Below, piece by piece: positions 1 to 11,303 of a stretch of 64,000 bases of DNA. The DNA lies in the NCBI RefSeq assembly GCF_010093595.1, contig NW_022985473.1, positions 298,047 through 362,046 of the forward strand, in the 5' to 3' direction. A program made the position numbers and the translations under genes. This DNA comes from Mytilinidion resinicola (lineage: Eukaryota; Ascomycota; Dothideomycetes; Mytilinidiales; Mytilinidiaceae). How positions within the stretch are numbered: position 1 is the first letter of the stretch; every line of letters starts with the position of its first letter. Under the pieces are notes generated by a model. The model ran no database searches. It saw only the letters and a program-made list of their open reading frames with translations, and had not been told where the DNA came from.

Positions 1-155
1 ATATATTCGAGGCCGTAACGAAAACGCTTTCATCCATCATCTGGGACGAACAAAACCCTCGACATCGATGTTGTTACTCCATGCATTTTCCACCGCGGTG
101 TATGCCTAAGAAAGATATACTCTGGTTCTGAATCAGACACGACCAGACTGAGTGC

Positions 156-670
156 CTAGACAGGAGGGTACCCAGCAGCAGGTTCTGGATTCCACCAAGC
201 AATCCAAGCGACGATGAAGATCAGCAATCCCATCGTGATCCACAACGCACTCAACACGGTTCCGGGCATACCCACGAAGTATCTGCCAATGAACCCCACG
301 TGGATCAAGAAGGTAATCGCGAGGAAAGCGTCGAAATGCCACTTGCTCCAGACGATGCCGCAGACTTCCTCGAGCCGGTCATCTCCCCAATGAGATGGAG
401 GGAGTAGGCTACGAAGAAGAAGAACAGGATGCCCAGAAGGATTGATGGGATGATTGAGGGACCCATTCCATGAGAAAGAGTGATGAAGACAGAGTTGGCA
501 GTGCGGGTGAGGAGAATCCCAAGCATGCAGATTCGACGTAGCATGGCCTCGCGATTCGAGACGAATGGGTTGAAGCTGGCTACTCCTAGTCCGGGCCGGC
601 AAGTGCGCATGTTGGGGCAACTGCGTTTGGTACCGCGGGGAGGTAGCTCTGTTCTGTTATAGGTACTCAT
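156..670 (-). CDS. Small four-helix membrane protein, broken by an apparent 1-base frameshift
   Basis: The reading frame starts at ATG 670 (MSTYNRTELPPRG) and runs in one frame to about base 385, then continues in another frame to the stop at 156. Both halves are strongly hydrophobic. Predicted helices in order are MLRRICMLGILLTRTANSVF, SIIPSILLGILFFFFVAYSL, FDAFLAITFLIHVGFIGRYF and LSALWITMGLLIFIVAWIAW, giving about 171 aa with a short C-terminal tail ending AAGYPPV. No splice sites of workable size explain the switch. Adding one G to the GGGG run (minus strand, forward CCCC 385-388) joins the halves as ...SLHLIGGDDRLEEV.... So either the gene is recently broken or a homopolymer base is missing. 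I do not recognise the family and the function is unknown. The N-terminal start is reasonable because no further hydrophobic or coding-like sequence lies upstream in frame. Confidence 0.5.
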
Positions 671-3600
671 ATTGTCGGGCGCTTGAAATGAATGTCAACG
701 GTGTGCACTTTAGGAAAGGTGTTGGATCAAAACTGAGTGGACGTCGAGTAACCACAGCGTTATGCAGCGACTCCTCAACAGATATGGGAGCTCAAACGTT
801 CTCGGAGAGTATGATCGGCAATATATGTGGTGATGAGAGAGGCTTTTATGGGCCACAGCGGAAAAGCTTGGGAATGATATTTTACGTGTGAAATAACGGT
901 TCGAGGTGGTGCCAGCAATGGGAATGAGAAATCCCAAGATCCTCAAGGACTGACGGATATTTGACTCTTAGGCACACTTCCAAGCTGTCTTCGCCGCAGT
1001 GGCACGACTTCTAGGAATCTATAAATGTACATACCTACTGTACGGCGTAATTCAGGATGAGGCTGTGAGTCAATAGATATTGGGGCCAAAACAGCACCGG
1101 CAGATACGGCCGTTCCAAAGTGATAAACGGACCAACCAGAGAGAAAGAGAACTAGCTTCGTCGTGTGGGAGCTTTGGGATTTTGAAAGGAAGAGGCGAAG
1201 CAAAAGTTCTGAAACCTCACGTGCTTGGCAAGGCCTACGAGCCGGAGCATCTAAGCTAGACGAAGACATAACCGAGATGCCTATAAAATCTGCAAGTCAT
1301 ACCTGGTATCGAGCACCGCTCTTGATGGCTGATGAGGAAGTTATTAGAGCGTTCAGCATCACGTGATAGAAACTGTATCACGTGAGAAAGCAGTGCCACG
1401 TGATGTTGGAAGTAGCCGTGATACCTTTGTATCTGATCAGTGATCTCCTTCGGCGTTAGCGCGAATCGAAATCTGGATGGGACAATGTATGGCTTGTGTA
1501 ACATCTGCTTTATATCAGCGCGTCATTACATGGGGTCGCTGCTTTCTACGGCTCGCTCAAACCCGCTCTCCTTCCCCTCTCCATATCTCCGAGCAGAGTG
1601 ATGCGCTGTCAGTCAAGATTGTCATCAAGCAGCTAATCTTTTGTGTTTCCCGATCATGCCGGATGTCTCGTGAAGGTTTGGCCCTCGACTATCGTAACAA
1701 GGCGGCCTCTCAAGACGCAGCAAGGGCGAGACCTGGTGAGCGGGACCCGGGGACTGCCAGCGAACCGTAGCGATGTGACAATGCCTCCAGCGCGCAGGAA
1801 CCCCCACGTCTTGTCTGCATATACATTTACCAAGTCGCGCGGGAGACGCGAGTGAATCGGAGGACTGCCAGGACAGGGCGCGGGTTGGCGTGAGCTGAGC
1901 ATGCTTGGCTCCGGTTCTGCGGAGGGGTTCATGCGCCGCCAGCGTCATATTGTGGAAGAGTGGGGACATTGAAGCATGACATCTCGTAGCGTGCATGGAG
2001 CACGCAGGGAGCTGCAGCACCCGCAGGAGACGTGGTGTGAGTGGTGAGCAGCGAAGGGAAACTACTCCGCGAACAGAGTGCAGTGAGGGGAAGACGCATG
2101 AGAGACGAATGGGGTCCCGAGGATCCCGACATGCGGCTTTCTGTGCATTTTCTGGGGAGGCAGCTGCATCGAAGCCCAGAATTAGCTACGTCTTCGAACG
2201 AGTGCGCTGGAGGCCTTGCACGACTGTGGCTGGCTGTTTGCGGGGTTGTGCTCGCGGTACGGGCCGAGGGAATGAGACGTCGTTGATGATGAGGTATCGC
2301 GATGAAGCGTGAGAGTGGTTCGTTTGCCGTTCAGTGCTTGTTGCGGCCCGCTAGCAGCACTAGATGGGCTGAGGCGGTCACAAAACACCATGTTGGACAG
2401 AGTGGTGATGATATTGCCAGAACAGGATCCTCTCTCCGGCCAAGACGGGGCGACAAGGAGCGGGGTCGGTCAGCCAGCCGCCCGGCATTTCCTCTCGCGG
2501 GCATTGGAGGGGCGATTGTATGCACGCAATGCTGCGGCTGGGGCCACAATGCCGACATGGAGAGCGGGCTGGAGGCTGTGGGCGTGGGTTGGATGCGGCA
2601 TGAGAGAAAAAGTCTGGAGAGGCCTCGGGACGAGCACTCCGGCAGCAATCTGGAGCGGCAGCGTCGGCTGGTGCACCTCACGACCTGCAACATGGCTAGA
2701 ACGGGGTATTAAAGTTGTTGTCTTGTCAAATATCAATCACTGTAAATAACATCAGTTAGGCAAGCAGTAGATAAGCGCTGAAACGGTGTATTTGGCGCCT
2801 GCGCGACGGCAGGCTCAACAACATCGCTCCTTCCATGTCCTGCTAGCCTCAAATTCGATTCTAACTGGCGTTAGTATCCTGTCGAAATCCTGCCAATGAC
2901 CTGTCAAGAGCATGCCACCAGTCTGCCTCCTTTAAATTATCTCCAACAGTGAGTATGTAGCATGTTGAGTTCGCAGGCCATGTTTAAATTTCACAAGCGG
3001 CTGACAAAGCATCAGCAGAGAGTTCTAGCCATGTTCTAAATCCTAGGAAACACCGTAAGGAAAACACCACCAGCAACACCGTCCTCTCCTCGCATGCCGG
3101 GCAGCTTCGGGTTGCCCAATCCGCCCAGCTGCTCAGGTACATTCAGGTACAGGCGTGCCGTCGAATCACGGTCCAGAGCAGGCGTCTCCCGACAAAGGCG
3201 ACGTCGCCCACGGCATCCCTTTGACGTCGACGCGCGCAGCACCAAGCCATGCCCCAAGGCCATCACGGGACGCGCACTGGGAGGGCAGCGTGCTCGCGCT
3301 GCCGTGGCCGATTCGAGTCGCTTCGTCCCTCGCTCGTGGTCGACTACGGCCTCAATCGGCGCGGTTATCGGAGTGCTGCTTCGAGTCACCCAGCTGTTCA
3401 CCACCCACCACTTGGCTCCACTGGCGCTTCACGACTCCTTTGGCGCTGGACTCCTCTGATGCTACTTAAGCCTACCGCGGCCCTGCCCGACACGCCTGCT
3501 CCGTTTGCCTCCTTTCCTCTTGCCCTGGCCTGTCTTCGCCCTCTTTGTGCCGATTCAACCGCCGTGGCCGCAGTCAGCTGGCCACCCGTCGCCGTATTCA

Positions 3601-4497
3601 CCACTCTGCCACGCTGCTCACGCCGCATCCCACGCGGCACCTGGGCCATCGGGAGAGCACCTCCAGAGCAGGGCCTCGAAGTCACCGATCCGGCGGCGTG
3701 CTGGCCAATTGACGCACGCACCGAGATTTTCCCCACGCTGCACGCCAATACCTTACCCCAGACTCGACATCTCGCTCTGTGACACCAGCCCAGAACAACG
3801 TCCATTGCCTCGCCTGCGAGCATTGCCCGCGGTCGTGGCGTCTCCAGGCGCCTGGAAGCCCTTCTCTGCCCGCTCTTATTACCCCCTCGTGTGCCCTGCT
3901 GCCGTGAACGGTCAGGCCGGCCGCGTTATCACCTCACGACATCCGCCGTGCCCTTCCTCACCGATCAACGCCTCCACGTTTTGGGGATGAACTTCAAGAA
4001 CAACACCTCTCACTGGCCCGTAGGACAAGAGCCCATCAACGGCTGAAACCGGCTCCGCAGCCCGCCCCAGATTTTAGCTCTGAGCCTCGCTGTGCATCAC
4101 GTTGCTTCTTCTGGCCGACGACATCGCAGTCGATACGCTTGCTTATTCCGCGGTTCCTCGTGCTCCCCTGACCTCAGGATCCGTCAGCCTGCTGCCACCC
4201 GTCGCCTCGCAGGTACTCACGACCTCCACGGGGCTCGCTCGTCATCCGGGAAACTCTATTCTTATCGTCTGCACGTAATGGAGTCTTCCATGACCTTGCT
4301 CAGTGCTCACATCCAATTTCTTGTATGTACCTTTCGTTAGTCCCCGCCCACTGTCATGCAATGCTTAGTAGCGTTATTACCCTCGCATCGCATGGTGCAC
4401 CCCCAGCCGTGCATGCATGGCGTCCCGTAGGGCTGTTTTATATCTCGCCTCCCCACAAAACTTTTCGCCTTTTATTTTTTTTCTCTTAGCTAACACC
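671..4497. other. Long gene-free region
   Basis: No recognisable gene lies in these 3.8 kb. The open frames present overlap one another on both strands, lack introns with coding continuation, and translate to arginine/serine/proline-rich sequence typical of chance frames in GC-rich DNA. The part from about 3.0 to 4.4 kb is pyrimidine-rich on the plus strand and may be the promoter and 5' leader of the ACT-domain gene that starts at 4498. An E-box cluster at 1358-1403 is listed separately. Confidence 0.6.
1358..1403. promoter_or_regulatory. Cluster of three CACGTGA E-boxes
   Basis: CACGTGA occurs three times within 46 bases (cores starting at 1360, 1379 and 1397), the first as the full palindrome ATCACGTGAT and the second as TCACGTGA. 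Starts are 19 and 18 bases apart, close to two helical turns. CACGTG is the core bound by bHLH factors such as Cbf1-type and SREBP-type regulators. Which gene it serves is unclear: the nearest start codon is at 670 on the minus strand, about 690 bases away. Confidence 0.5.
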
Positions 4498-5699
4498 ATG
4501 CTCAACGTCAAGGATACCCAGTTGGCCCTGATCCACATCCCTCTGTCGCTTTATGCAAACTTCCTCCAGGCCATTCTGCAACTGCTGCTTCCTAATGAAG
4601 GCCGAACTGATTTTGCCTCCTCCAACGGAGCAGTGCGGGCCCCTCGGGGATGGCCGTACGAGCATCCTTTTGTCAACATCTCAATCACTCATATTGAGTG
4701 CTCGATAGTGTGTTCTCGAACTCTCGCCCGTGAGCTGTTTGCTCCTGTACGAGACAGCCTCGATGCAGCGGCGAGAAGCCAAGTGTCTATTACCAACGAA
4801 GACTCCATCGTCATGCAAGTTGACGGCGAAGGACTTGATGCCGGACAGCGAGTCCTTGAGCTCACCAGTCCACTCGCACTGGCTGGAATGTAGGTTGTCT
4901 CAATGAAGTCTCGAGACATTCAATCCTAACAAGCAACAGTTCCATATTCTTCATTACCACCTACTTTTCCGACTACATCCTCGTGCCTCTGCGGTGCAGA
5001 GGACAGGTTGTGCATGCCCTCGAAGAGCGTGGGTTTGCTTTCGAGCAGCACACTTCGACCTACGTCAATCCCTCCCACGGGCGGAACCACTCGTCCACTT
5101 CCTCGTTCGAAACTCAATCGCCAGGCACCCCACCCCCGGCCACCATCTCTGAGCTTCAAACCCGCACATTTGCGACGCTCAAACGGCGCAACATCGTCCC
5201 TACCGTCAATCCGAGTCTTCGGCTGATCCAATGCGCGGGTCGCAAAGACCCATCACGGACAGGCAACTCGAACGGCAACCGAAACTCGACGACCAGCGCA
5301 GCTGACGACGCGCTGCACCTAGGCCTCGTAAAATGCCTCATAACACCGCCGTGCCCGAGATTCCTGTCACTCACGCTCACGGACACCGAACCTGCATCCC
5401 TGCTCCTCGATCATACGCTCCTCCCGAACTTCGCGCAAGACGTCCTACTAGGCTCTAAAGACGACTTCCTTATTCCGATCACGCTGGACCTGCGCGAGCT
5501 TCCTCTCGAAAGCACTGGCATCGTGTGCGGTGTGGCAGGGCGCCTAGTTGGCGGCACAGCCCAGGGTGCTCTCGAGAACTCTGTCGAGATGAGCTACCTC
5601 AGCACCGCACGCGCAGGAACCGTCATGGTTGGCGAAGACGAGCTCCATCGAGCGCTAGCCGCGCTGCGGGGTACAGAGAACGGCGTCGTACCCGATTAA
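4498..5699 (+). CDS. CASTOR-like ACT-domain protein
   Basis: Exons 4498-4889 and 4940-5699 (50-base GT-AG intron with CTAAC) give 383 aa. The splice joins ...LTSPLALAG to ISIFFITTYFSDYILVP, an in-phase junction that restores a conserved ACT strand/helix. The protein has two ACT-like modules: an N-terminal one (LALIHIPLSLYANFLQAIL, PFVNISITHIECSIV, residues about 10-80) with EDSIVMQVDGEG following, and the HVS/ISIFF-TTY-DYILV element at about 130-147. A low-complexity S/T/N/P linker follows, then a C-terminal half with another ACT-like strand set (LVKCLITPPCPRFLSLTLTD). This arrangement resembles human CASTOR1/GATSL, the cytosolic arginine sensor that acts on GATOR2 upstream of TORC1. That fungal members sense arginine is inference. 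The start was chosen at MLNVKDTQLALIH because the upstream in-frame sequence is a non-conserved, pyrimidine-rich leader. Confidence 0.8.
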
Positions 5700-6929
5700 C
5701 TTTAGGGCTAAGCGACGAGTGCGGCGATCTGATCAATGATGGGGACCGTCGTGGCCGCACAGCGATGGGTAGCCGCATGAAGCTGCGGTCAGGTGAGGGT
5801 CGAAAGTGCTCGCGTACAACCACAACCTCACCGATCAGAAACGCCAGACCAGGGGGCCTGCCCCTCATATGCAAGCAGGCAACAGGCAGTCCACTTTGGA
5901 CAAGCCTTGCCTTCTTCAATATTGAGTGGTGGGGGGATGTCAGATTCTGGACTACCTGAGAATCTCTTAGTCGGCGTGGGAGGTGCGTCAGCCGGCAAAA
6001 GTCACCATTTCGATATCAGGCTGGAGCCCTAGGCACACTTTTCCGGTTTCGGCTCATCGCACATCCAAGCCGAGCGACGTTTGTCTTCATCAGCAGGGTT
6101 TCCTCACCGGTCGGGACACGGATATTGCATGCGGTGCCGTTGGTGGCGTTCCTCGTGCCTTGCGATCCGATCGACTTCCAGCCTATCACGCCTCTTTATC
6201 CTTCTACGACTTGTCACTTTTCCTCGCATGCATCGGCGTATTGTTGACGTTGCCCTTACCTTTTCGAGACGCCGTGTCTCTATTTCCACTTCTGCTCATC
6301 TCCACCAAACACACGTCCTCTTTCTCTCTCTCAAAACTCGCATCGCGCGCGTATTTATTTTTAGGTCTCGGACGCCGGAAAACAGTCTCACCATCATGTC
6401 TCTTATTTCTTAGTCGTGTTGTCTGGTCACATTACATGAACGATGCCACGCCGTCACGAGAAACGAAGGGCAATTAAGGAGGGCATGGCACTCACACGGC
6501 AGCATTGGGACTGGGGACATCAAAAAAAGTTGAAACTTGATGCATATACTTGGTTCGGGTTATTCGATAGTGGTGTAAGATAAATTAGGAACACCATCTA
6601 CGTCTCTACCTTGACCACATCTTTTAAGACAAAGTCTTGTGATTAATTAGACGCGAATATTGATATTGTCTTAGGCGGTGGCAGATAAGTGTACCCAGAA
6701 CGACACGCGTGTCCCATTTAGCGCCGGACTCCATCGAGAGCATAATCGAAGCCCCACGTTAAATTGCCGAAAGGTAGTAAAGATTTTTTTGTCCTATGAC
6801 TTGACTATACTATCATTCTATAAATTCCAGCACATGACAATGACGTCAGCCCCCCCGGAGCCAACGGCGGCAATCTCATAAATCGATACTGGCCAGCCAA
6901 TCTCCATACCCGTAAATCAGATTTGTTTA
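5700..6929. other. Intergenic, convergent 3' ends
   Basis: This stretch lies between the 3' ends of the ACT-domain gene and the WDR83-like gene. Open frames at 5.98-6.48 kb are pyrimidine-rich and show no domain or splice structure. It becomes AT-rich from about 6.5 kb. I see nothing else. Confidence 0.6.
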
Positions 6930-8329
6930 TCACGCCGGCATACCCCAAACAATCACGTTCCCTGCGCCGCCGCACATCACGCGTCAGCAATTAGACTTTT
7001 TGAGATAAGAATAATGCCCCGATTGTAGCCGGGGCACTCCCGGGATTATGGAAACTACTCACCGTCACCGCCTGCGCTGGCCCATTCTCTCCGTGTCGGG
7101 CAGAAGGCGACTGCGCTGACGACGTCCTTTTTGGGGTTTGGGGGGGTTTGGGTGGCTGGGGAGTGGCGAAGTTTGTGAAGCGGGTTGCCTGTGAGGAGGT
7201 CCCAGATGAGGATGTGGCCGGACTCGCTGCCGCTGAGGATGATGCTGTCGGAGAGGCCGAGGGTGCTGCGGATGCGGTAGTCGGTGTTTGTGTACTGCTG
7301 GGTGTTAGAAGAGACAGTGTGATGAGAACGGGGAGAGGGGCGCACCTCAGGCGCTCTATAGGCTTTGAGGAGTTTGCCGTCTGGTTTGTCCATGAGGCGT
7401 ATTGTGGAGTCCAGCGAGCTGACGAGGAGGGAGTCGGTATTTTTGGTTGGCGTGAGGGATGTTACGGGTGCTGTCCTTCGTTAGCTTTTGGCCATTAACT
7501 CCATTTCCGTGCAGATGGTCGATACTCCTCTCTCCTCCTCTCCCCTTGTTCGCGCGACGGGGTCGGAACTCGCAAGACTCACCCCCTATAACATCAACCA
7601 ACATTTGCCCCATCCGGATATCATAGCATCTGACCCGCCCATCCACACTCCCCGCCACGATCTCCGCGCCCATCACCGCCACACTGCTCACGCTGTCCCG
7701 CGCTTCGCTGAGCACCATGATCGGCTTGTAGCTCTGGCTCTTCGCATCCCACAGCCGCACCGTCCCGTCATAGCTCCCGCTCACGACGACGCTGCCCTCT
7801 GTCCCGCCGAATGCGCACGAATTCACTTTGCCAGCGTGCCCAGTCCATCGTTTTATGGTAGTGGCCCGCGAAACGTCCCATAGGAAGACGGTCTTGTCGC
7901 CGCCGACGCTGATGAGGCGCGCATTGTCGGCTGATACGGCGAGGTCGAGCACTTCGTAGCCGTGGGCGTCGTAGGTTTGGATGAGGCCTGGGGTTGGGAG
8001 CGAGGGGTCGGGGACGGAGCCGGGAGAGGCGGCCTTTGAGGGGTTGAATAGGCGTATAGTGTGGTCGGTGGAGCCGGTGAGGATCTATCGGTATGTAAGT
8101 GAGGTTTCTAGAGCTTTGAAAGCTGCGGCTTGTAATGAAATTCGCTACGGAGTGATTAAGAGATAGTGCGTACGTATTGACTGGAGCCAGCACTGTAGGT
8201 CACAGCATGAACGGCGCCTGAAATTCGTTATGTATTATTGCTCCTTTGCGGGCGACGGCGAATTGAGTAGGGAATACCATTATGGCCTCCAAGTCTTGCT
8301 ATCTGGCGGGTGGGGAATTGTGAGCTCAT
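6930..8329 (-). CDS. WDR83: WDR83 (MORG1)-like WD40 protein
   Basis: Six exons on the minus strand: 8329-8278, 8217-8174, 8084-7583, 7470-7346, 7297-7063 and 6961-6930, giving 329 aa. All phases agree. The protein is a single seven-blade WD40 propeller: ARLGGHNGAVHAVTYS and YILTGSSDHTIRLFNP-type blade 1 (here LTGSTDHTIRLFN), then HGYEVLDLAVS, SVGGDKTVFLWDV, HAGKVNSCAFGG, SGSYDGTVRLWDA, EARDSVSSVAV, AGSVDGRVRCYDIRMGQ, SSLDSTIRLMD, and SGSESGHILIWDL, ending GDGNVIVWGMPA. The stretch around EILAGSVDGRVR-YD-RMGQ is diagnostic for WDR83. Human WDR83 scaffolds ERK signalling and associates with the spliceosome C complex; the splicing role is the more likely one in fungi. The final coding exon is only 32 bases. 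The gene is divergent from the pICln gene and shares a 324-base promoter region with it. Confidence 0.9.
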
Positions 8330-8653
8330 GGCGGTTGGGGTTCGGAGGAGAGTGCGGAGGAGCTTGAGGGGAGTTTCTTAAGCGCCAAGCCCCCCGCAGA
8401 TCTTCTTCAAAATTTAGAGCTTCACTTTGCTCGTTCTAACAACAACCTCGCCGATTTTCGTCAACTCATAGCTGTGTTTCCAGATTGCCGGTATTGCGTA
8501 AGTTACTTTTGGTATTATCCTGAAACATTTTTACTAGAGCGCATATCAGAACCAGGCACCCGAGAAGCAGGCAACATCCTATGAGTAGAGGGGCATTTTC
8601 ACACTGAGCACCGCAATTGCGAATAGTTTCGCAGACCTTCAAGACTCATCACC
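8330..8653. promoter_or_regulatory. Divergent promoter between WDR83 and pICln
   Basis: These 324 bases separate two start codons facing away from each other. No canonical TATA box stands out. It should hold the promoters and 5' leaders of both genes. Confidence 0.6.
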
Positions 8654-9564
8654 ATGGCGCTCGAGGTCCTCTCTGAAAGGCCGCAGTTGGAAGCCTTCAC
8701 TGCCCTCGAGGAGCACCAAAGCCAGACTCCTGGCACTTTCTTCGGTGGAAAGCCAGTCCTCCACTGCAAGCATGCAGGCGTCACCCTCCAGATCCCGCAG
8801 AACCAGCTCCAGTCGCATGCAGCTATCGCCAAGCTTCAGCCTACTGCGGTAGTGGATGGTCCTACTACGTCTCAGCTTGCTACCATCTCCAATGTCGAAA
8901 TTTGGGTCACTTCCGAGTATGTCCTCTTCCCACTATTAAACTTCTCCATAGCTGACCCTAACCCCATAGACGTTTCGTCCTCTTCCAATTGGAGCCGTCC
9001 AATACGGGTGTCTCGATCCCGTACCCCTCCATCGCTCTCCACGCCATCTCGCGCTTCAAAGGTCCGCAGTACACATCATCAGAGGTCGGTCTAGAAGCCT
9101 TGTACATGGAGCTGAGCCTGAACGACACTGAGCTTGTAAACGCCGAGGACGAGATCGAGGTACTGGAGGTCACAGTGCTCCCGCCGAACTACGCCTCTGT
9201 TACCGAATCTACGACTCCCTACATCAAGGAGCTCTTCGCTGCGATGAACACTTGCTCGGACCTGCATCCAGATCCAGCGTCTCCAGATTCAGATGAGGAG
9301 GACGAAGGAGAAGATACCGCACCTGGCGCTGGCGGCTGGATCACGTCTGAGAACATGGACCAATACTTTGATGAGGCCGGGAACTTCATCGGAGGTGGAA
9401 CGCTGGGTGATGCGGACGGCAACATCTTTGGAAGACGCGGTAACCTGGGTGCCGGTGCGGGCACGGTGAGGACAAGAGAAGAGGATGACGAGGCCGCACA
9501 CGGGAGCAATGGCGTGGACGGAACCAACGGCGAGGATGAGACAAAGTGGCGCCGGACGGAATGA
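8654..9564 (+). CDS. pICln (methylosome subunit), PH-like
   Basis: Exons 8654-8916 and 8970-9564 (53-base intron) give 285 aa. The N-terminal half is the ICln PH-like fold: EEHQSQTPGTFFGGKPVLHC, GVTLQIP, then the splice-restored strand TSERFVLFQLE, and the hallmark SIPYPSIALHAISRFKGP, followed by LYMELSLND. The C-terminal half is acidic (SPDSDEEDEGEDTAPGAGGW, EREEDDE-type runs) and contains an ENMDQYFDEAGNF motif. pICln chaperones Sm proteins for the PRMT5 methylosome and snRNP assembly in the cytosol. The N terminus is longer than in animals (about 18 residues before the EEHQ motif). The acidic tail is a known feature of the family. Confidence 0.88.
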
Positions 9565-9802
9565 GCCAACACCGTGCTTTCGCTCGTCGATATCACACTT
9601 TTGGGGACATTTTGGGCGTCTAGGACAAGGATGGGTCAGGTACAGGGGCCTTGCTGCCTCCTTTTGCATCAAAAGCATGTGACCATAGGTCATTGTGGGC
9701 AACAATTGGTTGACTTATGAGTTTGAGCGATTACCCTGTTAACTATGTGAGTCACTCTAAAGACAATCGAGAGGGACAATGCATTAATTATATTCAGTGA
9801 CT

Positions 9803-11303
9803 CTAAAGCCCAGCCAGAGCCTCGCGACGCGACTTCGAAGCCGGGTTATAAAACGGCTTTTCGCCCAATGACACGACCCTGTTACCTTGTCGTTTGCCCT
9901 CATAGTCATTGGTAGCCGTGTGGTAAACGGAGCGGCTGTACGCAGTCAATATTATGCAAAGCAGAGACTAAGGGAAGTGTTTGCTTACTTGTCCCAGATG
10001 GCAAGGTCGTTCTTATTCCACTTGAACCGCACTTGCAGGTCATGGTTTTCGTGAATCAAGCGATTGACTGGTGCAAATATTAGTACGGCCAGGTTTTCTC
10101 CAGAAGAAGTATTTACAGTATTCTTTGATGACTTCGCTTTCCGTCTCTGTTACGTTGTCAATCCATCCGGCATGGACCTGGTGGCCAGCAGCGAAGAGAC
10201 TCTTCCATCCAGTCACAGGGTTGGTGCGAACAACCGGGCTAAGTAACAAACGTCAGTACCTATTTCAAAAAGTGAGCTAACACGATTTACGTACTGAGAA
10301 GCGGTAAAGTCGTTGCCCTTGTTCTCTGGTGCGCCTCTGTCATCCTCGATGAGTTCAAGACCATGCTCTGCGGCGACTTTGTTGAAGTTTGGCTTTGATT
10401 CGGTCAATGAAGTTCCCCATTCACATCTTTTAGCAGTCACTTACCTGGTAATGAGTAGCAGTCAAACCTTCAGCAAATCGTTGCCAAACCGGGGACAGGC
10501 GGTCAAAAGCTTCGTAGCCAGATGCCCAGAGCGTGTCTCCTCCGACATCATCTGGCGTCTTGACGATCTTCAAGATCGCGTAGTCCGAAGGAATACGCTC
10601 AAAGGTGATGCTAGGACCCATCGTCAGTCTCCGCAAGATATAGTGTCAAGGGGGATCATACTCAGCGTGCCAGCCCTCGCTCGCAGGTCTCTTCGAGTTA
10701 AAGTAGCGGCCCTTATAGTACTTCCTGTTTTGGTCAGATGAAATAACAGAAACTTCGTCATCAAGTTTGCCGTTCTCATCCACGGATATTCCTCGCTTGC
10801 TGTTGGATAGAGCGTGCTTGTGGAGCTACATTTCAACCATTAGACAGCTCCGTCAATGCCTGCATATGAACTTGCCTTCGAGGTGCTGGGCTTTCCCGTA
10901 AGTTCACCCAATTTCTGTCCCAAGATCTTCTGGTCTTCAATGTTGATATCCTGGTTCCTGAAGAACACTACGCCGCGCTGGGAAACTGCATCATACCGTC
11001 AGTGGGACTTGATTCATCTAACGGACAATATATCGTACCTGTGATGGCAAGATCCCGAACTTTGGCATCATCCTTGAGGATCTCAGAGAGCTGAAGCTTC
11101 GAATACTCGCGGCCGATGACATTCGTCACATCAAAAGACTCGTATGCATCGAGAGAGCCAGAATACTCGAGCGGAGCTGGGAAAGAAGCGCTCTGCGTCA
11201 ATCCAGCAACACTCTTCTTGATCTCAGGAATGGTGCGAGCAGTAGTGCGGACTGGAGAGGCGGGCTGCTCGACCTGGGCGTCGTCTGCTGCGTGTGGAGC
11301 CAT
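9803..11303 (-). CDS. TauD-family Fe(II)/2-oxoglutarate dioxygenase
   Basis: Eight exons: 11303-11039, 10985-10876, 10825-10662, 10610-10445, 10392-10295, 10238-10117, 10067-9989, 9935-9803, giving 378 aa with every phase consistent. The TauD fold shows GVVFFRNQDIN (about residue 95), the iron-binding H178-x-D180 in GWHADITFERIPSDYAIL, restored across a splice, TPDDVGGDTLWASGYEAFD, and a distal His (H340, SVYHTATND) with the 2-oxoglutarate Arg at R354 (QGNRVVSLG). The family hydroxylates sulfonates (taurine), sulfates or herbicide-like ethers; the fungal members are usually annotated as taurine or alkylsulfonate dioxygenases for sulfur scavenging, and the substrate cannot be read from sequence. 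Intron 2 (10875-10826) appears to use a GC donor (AAG|GCAAGT), since this keeps GKPSTSK|LHKHALSN in frame. The protein is probably cytosolic: there is no signal peptide. Confidence 0.9.

Noticed and set aside
3094..3990. Long open frames on both strands (up to 177 cod.)
   Set aside because: They overlap in several frames at once, are rich in Arg/Pro/Ser and show no domain or splice continuation; typical of GC-rich noncoding DNA.
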